From Pseudomonadota bacterium (GTDB taxonomy: Bacteria; Pseudomonadota; Gammaproteobacteria; Burkholderiales; Burkholderiaceae_C): a DNA stretch of 36,147 nt. The notes under the pieces are model-generated. The model did no database searches. It saw nothing but the letters and a program-made list of their open reading frames with translations, and had not been told where the DNA came from. Numbering within the stretch: the stretch's first letter is position 1; each line of letters opens with the position of its first letter. Position numbers and translations under genes: made by a program. Where the stretch lies: positions 1 through 36,147 of the forward strand of contig JAIUOW010000026.1 of the NCBI GenBank assembly GCA_020161775.1, read 5' to 3'. Shown piece by piece: positions 31,175 through 36,147 of the stretch.

Positions 31175-31663
31175 TTGGTTGACCATCCCGCCCGTCTGCT
31201 GGTGTGCGCGCGTTGCCGCACCCAGGTGCTGCTGTGTAGTCGCTGCGATCGCGGGCAGCGCTACTGCGGCCGCATCTGTTCCCGCGCAGCACGCGTGGAC
31301 GGCCAGCGCGAGGCGGCGCGCCGCTACCAGAGCAGCCGTGCCGGGCGCATGGCACACGCAGCGCGCTCGCGGCGCTGGCGCCAGCGACAGCGACAGCGCG
31401 AGCCAGCCGGTGGGCCGGCGGCCACACCGCAGGCGGAGTGCGGCAACTTCGTGACGCATCAGGGTAGCCCGAGGCAGCCTTGCGATGCTCCACTGGTGCC
31501 AGACGAGCCGGCAGGCAAAGGCGCGGGCGAGATCGGCGAGGCCAGCCCGCTGGCGCCGCGCTGCTGCCGATGCACCGCGGTGCAGCCGCCCTGGGTGCGC
31601 CAGGGCTTCCTGCGCCATGGCGCGCGGCGCTGGCCGGCTCGGGTGATCGATCCCTGTCCTTGA
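31175..31663 (+). CDS. IS21-associated cysteine-rich (zinc-finger-like) protein
   Basis: A 162-residue protein upstream of istA. The N-terminal part has a run of cysteine pairs (LVCARCRTQVLLCSRCDRG, then RYCGRICSRAAR) that should bind one or two zinc ions, followed by a very basic Arg/Gln-rich region and a second small group CCRCTA near the C-terminus. The start is a TTG with GGAG upstream, directly after a small hairpin (31146-31165). It is not one of the standard IS21 genes; the pattern is, from memory, seen with some IS21 relatives. Role unknown, DNA binding likely. Confidence 0.55.
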   Translation: MVDHPARLLVCARCRTQVLLCSRCDRGQRYCGRICSRAARVDGQREAARRYQSSRAGRMAHAARSRRWRQRQRQREPAGGPAATPQAECGNFVTHQGSPRQPCDAPLVPDEPAGKGAGEIGEASPLAPRCCRCTAVQPPWVRQGFLRHGARRWPARVIDPCP

Positions 31664-31676
31664 AGGAGATTGCGCC

Positions 31677-33188
31677 TTGGTCATCTCTGCCGATCTGACT
31701 GCGCGCATCCTGCGGCTGTATCGCGCTGAACACTGGCGCGTGGGCACCATCGCGAGCCAACTGCAGGTGCACCGCGACACCGTGCGGCGCGTGCTGGGGC
31801 AAGCCGGTGAGCCGCAGCTGTCCTCGCCACTGCGACCCAGCCGGCTCGATCCGTACCGCCCCTTCATCCTGCAGACGCTACAGAAGTTCCCAACGCTCAC
31901 GGCCGCGCGGCTGTACGTGATGGTGTGCGAGCGCGGCTGGCGCGGCAGCCCCGATCACTTCCGCCATGTCGTCGCCTCCATGCGCCCGGCGGCCCAGGCG
32001 TACCTGCGGCTGCGCACGCTGCCGGGCGAACAGGCACAAGTGGACTGGGCGCACTTCGGCCACCTGCAGGTGGGTCGCGCGAGGCGTCCGCTGATGGCCT
32101 TCGTGATGGTGCTGTCCTACTCGCGGGCAATCTTCCTGCGCTTCTTCCTGGATGCTCGCATGGACAGCTTCCTGCGCGGCCACGTCGAGGCGTTTGCCGC
32201 CTTTGGTGGCGTGGCTCGGGTCCTTCTGTACGACAACCTCAAGAGCGCCGTGCTCGAACGCGCGGGCGATGCCATTCGCTTCAACCCCGAGTTGCTCAGG
32301 TTTGCCGCCCATCACGCCTTCGAGCCGCGCCCGGTGGCCGTCGCCCGGGGAAATGAGAAGGGACGCGTGGAGCGCAGCATCCGCTACATCCGCGAGGGCT
32401 TCTTCGCCGCGCGCGAGTTCGCCGATCTGGACGACCTGAACGCACAGGCGCGCGCCTGGTGCGAGGGCCAGGCGTCGGATCGGCGCTGGCCCGAGGACGG
32501 CAGCCTCACCGTGCGCGAAGCGTTCGAGGCCGAACGCGCCAGTCTGCTCGCCCTGCCAGAGCGCGAGTGCGCGCTGGGCGAACGCGTGGCCGTTGATGTG
32601 GGCAAGACACCCTACGTGCGCTTCGATCTGAACGACTACACGGTGCCGCACACGCATGTGCGGCGCACGCTGTCTGTGCTGGCCGACGATAGGCGCGTGC
32701 GCGTGTTCGATGGCATCCAGGAGCTGGCCTCGCATGTGCGCAGCTACGACAGCGGTCAGCAGATCGAGGAGCCGGCCCACATCCAGGCGCTCGTGCAGCA
32801 CAAGCGTGCGGCCCGCACCCATCGTGGCACTGATCGGTTGGGCCACGCCGCGCCGACGGCGTTGGCGCTGCTCAAGGCGGCCGCCGCGCGCGGCCACAAC
32901 CTGGGCACGGTTACTGCGGCGCTGCTGCGGCTGCTGGATCGCTACGGGGCCACGGCGCTGGAGGCGGCCATTGCCCAGGCGCTGGCACAGGGCGTGCCCC
33001 ATCCCAACGCGGTGCGCCTGGCGCTCGAACGTGCGCGCGAAGACAAGGGCGCAGCGCCGCCCACCTCACTGTGCCTGAGCGAAGAGGTCACGCGGCGCGA
33101 TGCGCCGGTGCGCTCCCACGCGCTGGCGTCATACGACCAGATCGTGCCGGCCGCAAAGGCCGATCAAGGAGAACCCCGCGATGAATGA
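31677..33188 (+). CDS. istA: IS21-family transposase IstA
   Basis: A 503-residue DDE transposase. An N-terminal HTH (RVGTIASQLQVHRDTVRRVL) is followed by the catalytic core with Asp in QVDWAHFG, Asp in LLYDNLKSAV and Glu in NEKGRVERSIRYI. Length is normal for IstA. The start is TTG with AAGGAG nine bases upstream. The 3' end overlaps istB by eight bases, as usual in the family. The frame appears intact. Confidence 0.9.
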   Translation: MVISADLTARILRLYRAEHWRVGTIASQLQVHRDTVRRVLGQAGEPQLSSPLRPSRLDPYRPFILQTLQKFPTLTAARLYVMVCERGWRGSPDHFRHVVASMRPAAQAYLRLRTLPGEQAQVDWAHFGHLQVGRARRPLMAFVMVLSYSRAIFLRFFLDARMDSFLRGHVEAFAAFGGVARVLLYDNLKSAVLERAGDAIRFNPELLRFAAHHAFEPRPVAVARGNEKGRVERSIRYIREGFFAAREFADLDDLNAQARAWCEGQASDRRWPEDGSLTVREAFEAERASLLALPERECALGERVAVDVGKTPYVRFDLNDYTVPHTHVRRTLSVLADDRRVRVFDGIQELASHVRSYDSGQQIEEPAHIQALVQHKRAARTHRGTDRLGHAAPTALALLKAAAARGHNLGTVTAALLRLLDRYGATALEAAIAQALAQGVPHPNAVRLALERAREDKGAAPPTSLCLSEEVTRRDAPVRSHALASYDQIVPAAKADQGEPRDE

Positions 33189-33978
33189 GCCCGCCGTGAA
33201 CATCAACCGCACCGAGCTGCGCGCGCAGGCCACCGCATTGCGCCTGCATGGGCTGCTGGCCCACTGGGCCGAGCTGATGGCCGACGCCGAAGCGACGCAG
33301 CGCGTGGCGCAGTGGCTCGCCTGGGAGCAGGCCGAGCGCGGACGGCGCAGCTTGGAGCGGCGCGTGCGCGATGCCCACCTCGGGCAGTTCAAGCCGCTGG
33401 CCGACTTCGACTGGAGCTGGCCCAAGCAGGTCGAGCGCGCCGCCATCGAGGATCTCATGACGCTGCAGTTCATGGCCGATGCCGCCAACGTGGTGTTCGT
33501 CGGCGCCAATGGCCTGGGCAAAACGATGTGCGCGTGCAACCTGGCCTACCAGGCGGTGCTGGCCGGCCATACGGTGCTGTTCACCACCGCGGGCCACCTG
33601 CTGGGCGATCTGGCGGCGCTGGACAGCGATTCGACCCTGCGGCGCAGGCTGCGCCACTATGCCGCCCCCGATCTGCTGGTCATCGACGAGGTCGGCTACC
33701 TGTCGTACTCCAACCGCCATGCCGACCTGCTGTTCGAGCTGGTCAGCCGACGCTACCAGCACAAGAGCACCGTGGTCACCACCAACAAGGCGTTCGCCGA
33801 CTGGGGCGAGGTGTTCCCCAACGCGGCCTGCGTGGTCTCACTGGTGGACCGCCTCATGCACCGCGCCGAGGTGGTACGCATCGAGGGCGATTCCTATCGA
33901 GCCAAGGAGGCGCAGGAGCGGCTGGCCGCGCGCACCCGGCAGCGTTCGGGCAAAGCCGCCGCCAGGAGCAAGCCGTGA
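33181..33978 (+). CDS. istB: IS21-family ATPase helper IstB
   Basis: A 265-residue AAA+ ATPase related to DnaC. Walker A is VGANGLGKT and Walker B LLVIDEVGYL, with the family segment TTNKAFADWGEVFPN. It helps IstA choose a target. The ATG at 33181 has AAGGAG upstream and overlaps istA. It ends with a basic tail and overlaps the next small frame (GTGA). Confidence 0.9.
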   Translation: MNEPAVNINRTELRAQATALRLHGLLAHWAELMADAEATQRVAQWLAWEQAERGRRSLERRVRDAHLGQFKPLADFDWSWPKQVERAAIEDLMTLQFMADAANVVFVGANGLGKTMCACNLAYQAVLAGHTVLFTTAGHLLGDLAALDSDSTLRRRLRHYAAPDLLVIDEVGYLSYSNRHADLLFELVSRRYQHKSTVVTTNKAFADWGEVFPNAACVVSLVDRLMHRAEVVRIEGDSYRAKEAQERLAARTRQRSGKAAARSKP

Positions 33979-34175
33979 GGCGGGGCAACACGGCGCCAAC
34001 CGCGCTGCCGACCCACTGGTCGCCGCAGGAGGCGCTGGCCGTCTTCGAGTTCCTGCAGGCGCTGCGTGAGCAGCTATGGGAGTTGTACGGCTCCGACGTC
34101 CAGCAGGCCTGGCGCGAGCAGGTGGAGGAGCAATACGGTCCACCACCCGAGTTCGATCCGGATGCGCCGTTCTGA
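33975..34175 (+). CDS. small accessory protein after istB (66 aa)
   Basis: Starts at GTG overlapping the istB stop by four bases and ends 21 bases before the IS66 end. The product is acidic in its C-terminal half (YGSDVQQAWREQVEEQYG, then PDAPF) with a helical middle (ALAVFEFLQALREQLWELY). Its composition and coupling argue that it is a true gene of this IS21 subgroup; the function is unknown. Confidence 0.55.
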   Translation: MRRGNTAPTALPTHWSPQEALAVFEFLQALREQLWELYGSDVQQAWREQVEEQYGPPPEFDPDAPF

Positions 34176-34284
34176 GGCGGCGCCAGACCCTCGTTCGTAA
34201 GCGGTCAATGAACCACGCCCTACCGTCTACGGGCTGAACTGCGTACATCTGCGTGCTCCCATCAACCATTGGAAGGAGCACGAA

Positions 34285-34653
34285 ATGACCCCGCAGATCA
34301 ACTTGGCCCGCTGGAAGCCGCACCTGATGGCGGCCAAGCGCCAAGGCAAGAGCATGAAGGCCTACGCGGCCGAACACGGGCTGTCGCACAACACGCTGTA
34401 TGTCGCGGCCAGGGCGCTGCGCGAAGCGGCAAACAAATCGCAAGGCAAGGCGCGGTTGCGCCCGCGGCGCGCAGCAGGCGCCTTTGCCGCCGTACGCTTG
34501 ACGCCATGTGAGCAACAAATGGCACATGAGCCGGTGCCGCGGCTGACGGTGCAACTACCCAATGGCGTCGTGCTGCATCTGGAGGGTACCGGCATGCCGG
34601 CGCAGATACCGGCGTTGGTGGCTGCGCTGGGAGGCCTGCCGTGTTCCGCCTGA
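34285..34653 (+). CDS. tnpA: IS66 TnpA-like protein (Orf1)
   Basis: A 122-residue accessory protein with an N-terminal HTH (KSMKAYAAEHGLSHNTLYVA) and a basic linker; the C-terminal part (VQLPNGVVLHLEG) is typical of the family. AAGGAG precedes the ATG by six bases. Overlaps the next gene by 13 bases. Confidence 0.85.
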   Translation: MTPQINLARWKPHLMAAKRQGKSMKAYAAEHGLSHNTLYVAARALREAANKSQGKARLRPRRAAGAFAAVRLTPCEQQMAHEPVPRLTVQLPNGVVLHLEGTGMPAQIPALVAALGGLPCSA

Positions 34654-34994
34654 ACCCGAATCTGGCCGTGTGGCTGCATCGCGAGGCAATCGACTTTCGC
34701 AAGAGCATCAACGGGCTGGCCGCGCTGGTGCAGCACGAGCTGGGCCTGGACCCGTTTGCCCCAGGCGTGTACGTCTTTGCCAACCGCAGGCGCGACCGGG
34801 TGAAGATACTGGGCTGGAGTCGCAACGGCTACTGGCTGCTGCACAAGCGCCTGGAGCAGGAGCGCTTCGTCTGGCCCAAGACGCAGGCGCCGGTGGTGGA
34901 GCTGAACGTGCAGCAACTGCACTGGCTGCTCGAAGGCTTTGACCTGGCGGCCATGCGCGGCCACAGCGAACTGCGAGTCACGCGCGCCGCGTAG
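34641..34994 (+). CDS. tnpB: IS66 Orf2 (TnpB) protein
   Basis: A 117-residue protein with the conserved IS66 Orf2 pattern: DFRKSINGLAALV, YVFANRRRDRVKILGW and GYWLLHKRLEQ. Starts at GTG with GGAGG upstream, inside the end of Orf1. Required for transposition in the family; the exact role is not known. Confidence 0.9.
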   Translation: MFRLNPNLAVWLHREAIDFRKSINGLAALVQHELGLDPFAPGVYVFANRRRDRVKILGWSRNGYWLLHKRLEQERFVWPKTQAPVVELNVQQLHWLLEGFDLAAMRGHSELRVTRAA

Positions 34995-35058
34995 AGCCCG
35001 CTCCTGTCAACGCGCAATGCGTTGACAGGGAGATTCCCGAAGACAGCGCAGCCGGGGT

Positions 35059-36070
35059 ATGCGAAATTCCTGCCCCGTGAGCACCCAAGCCCTCCTGGAA
35101 GAAATCCACAACCTCAAGCAGGCCCTTGCCCAGCGCGATGGCGAGTTGCGCCTTGTGCGCACCGAGCGCGACCTGCTAAAGGAGCGGTTGAACAAGTTCC
35201 TGCGCAAACTCTTTGAAGCCCGAAGCGAATCGCTGGCCAACCAGAAGGAGCTGTTCTTCAACGAAGCCGAGACGCAGGGCGCGGGTACACAGCCGGCCGA
35301 AGAAGAAACACCGGACAGCGCCAGCATCGACATTGCCGCCCACAAGCGCACGGTCAAGCGCGGGCGCAAGCCGCTGGATGCGGGCCTGCCGCGCGAAATC
35401 ATCCGTCACGAACTGCCGCAGGACGAGCGCATCTGCCCGCACGATGGCAGCGCGCTCAAGGAAATCGGGGTAGAGGCCAGCGAGCAACTGGACATCGTGC
35501 CCCAGCAGGTGCGAGTGATTCGCCATGAGCGGGTGAAGTACGCCTGCCCGTGCTGCGACGCTGGCCTGAAGGTGGCGGCCAAGCCCGCGCAGATCATCCC
35601 CAAAGGGCTGCTCACCGAGGCAGCGCTGGCCTGGGTGGTGACGGCCAAATATGAGGATGCCCTGCCGCTGTACCGGCAGGCGGCGTTGCTCAGCCGCTTT
35701 GGCGGGCAGTTGAACCGCAACACCCTGGCCGCCAGCGTGCTGCGGCTGGGGCAGCAGGTGCAGCCGCTGGTGAACCTGCTCAAGGACATCTACCTGGACA
35801 GCGCCCTGGTGCACGGGGACGAGACGCCGCTGCAGGTGCTCAAGGAGCCGGGCCGGGCGGCGCAGGCCAAGAGCTGGCTGTGGGCGCAAAGCACCGAGGC
35901 GTCGGGGGTTGATGGCACGGGGCCGCCGCTGCGCATCTACAGCTACACCACCTCGCGCGGGGCGCAGGCGGCTGGTGCGCTGTACGCCGGCATGCGCCAG
36001 GGCGCGGCACTCATGACGGACGGCTATGAGGTCTACGAAGGAGTTGCCCGCGCCCATGGGCTGACACACC
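35059..36070 (+). pseudogene. tnpC: IS66 transposase TnpC, cut at residue 337
   Basis: Encodes an N-terminal coiled coil (LLEEIHNLKQALAQRDGEL), a zinc-finger region (CPHDG, ACPCCDAG), and the start of the DDE domain (ALVHGDETPLQV with the first Asp, then MTDGYEVYEG with the second). The usual continuation after GLTH (a CWAH-type segment) is replaced by the end of another IS66-type element, whose sequence adds about 13 residues to a stop at 36111. GTG at 35077 is an alternative start. The last catalytic residue is missing. Confidence 0.85.
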
Positions 36071-36147
36071 GTAAGCGGTCAATGAACCACGCCCCTTGCG
36101 CGGCAAGTTGATCGCTGGCAAGCCCGGGAGCGGCGGCGGCTTGGCTC
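36071..36147 (+). mobile_element. left end of a second IS66-type element
   Basis: The first 24 bases equal 34197-34220; after that the sequences differ, so it is a related but different element. It continues out of the window. Confidence 0.7.

Larger units (their letters stand above)
30750..34196 (+). mobile_element. IS21-family element (right end displaced)
   Basis: Contains istA and istB in the normal overlapping order plus two extra small genes. The left end is inferred at 30750, where tnpA homology stops and a sequence starting TGTGAGCGGCGGTCAG begins. A second copy of the GGCGGTCA core (30806-30815 region) fits the multiple terminal binding sites of IS21 elements. No reverse-complement partner of the left end is found before 34197, where an IS66 end begins, so the right end probably lies beyond the IS66 insertions. 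Confidence 0.75.
34197..36070 (+). mobile_element. IS66-family element (truncated)
   Basis: Begins with the typical IS66 end GTAAGCGGTCAATGAACC and carries the three normal genes in order. It is interrupted at 36071 inside the transposase gene by a second copy of the same 24-base end. Confidence 0.85.

Noticed and set aside
31058-31900. 280-codon minus-strand frame in the IS21 region
   Set aside because: It lies across istA and the cysteine-rich gene, and has shadow-type composition with no recognisable domain.

Overview
The window is high-GC, densely coded bacterial DNA. Its gene families (an NrtR-type NAD regulator, HigBA, IS21 and IS66 elements with GTAA ends, a Tn3-family transposase) and codon use suggest a beta-proteobacterium, probably of the order Burkholderiales. 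This is inferred from family resemblance only; no 16S or other marker gene is present. There are no rRNA or tRNA genes and no CRISPR array.

Region 1 (about 450-17554) is the most interesting part: two divergent operons built from eukaryote-like phospho-signalling proteins and cell-wall enzymes. The left, minus-strand operon encodes a possible 83-residue protein, a sigma-factor-like HTH protein, a 73-residue protein, a kinase-NYN nuclease-vWA fusion, a kinase with an N-terminal IF2_N-like module, and a PP2C phosphatase. Every junction in it is a short start/stop overlap. The right, plus-strand operon encodes a SEDS (FtsW/RodA-like) membrane protein, a penicillin-binding-protein-like transpeptidase, a 99-residue protein, an FHA protein, a second PP2C phosphatase, a membrane-anchored kinase and an exported Sel1-repeat protein. 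Its content parallels the rodA-pbpA-pstP-fha-pknAB cluster of Actinobacteria, while the left operon has the vWA + PP2C + kinase content of the TerY-P triad. The inferred picture is a phosphorylation-controlled peptidoglycan-synthesis or envelope-stress module coupled to an RNA- or DNA-acting effector.

Region 2 (18206-21740) is an NAD-linked cassette. A divergent NrtR-like regulator faces an SPFH/band-7 protein, an NAD-kinase-like protein and a HAD phosphatase, with two tandem operator-like repeats between them. A possible three-way-junction RNA or complex terminator follows nrtR.

Region 3 (21741-24671) has lower GC. It holds a HigB toxin with a HigA antitoxin fused to an ImmA/IrrE-type peptidase domain, a near-consensus promoter with an operator inside its spacer, operator-like copies downstream, and two small conserved-looking genes.

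Region 4 (24885-36147) is a set of nested mobile elements. A Tn3-family tnpA is split by a 3.5-kb element that carries two tyrosine recombinases between perfect 79-bp inverted repeats. The tnpA remnant is cut off by an IS21-type element, the IS21 element runs into an IS66-type element, and the IS66 transposase gene is in turn interrupted by another IS66-type end at 36071.
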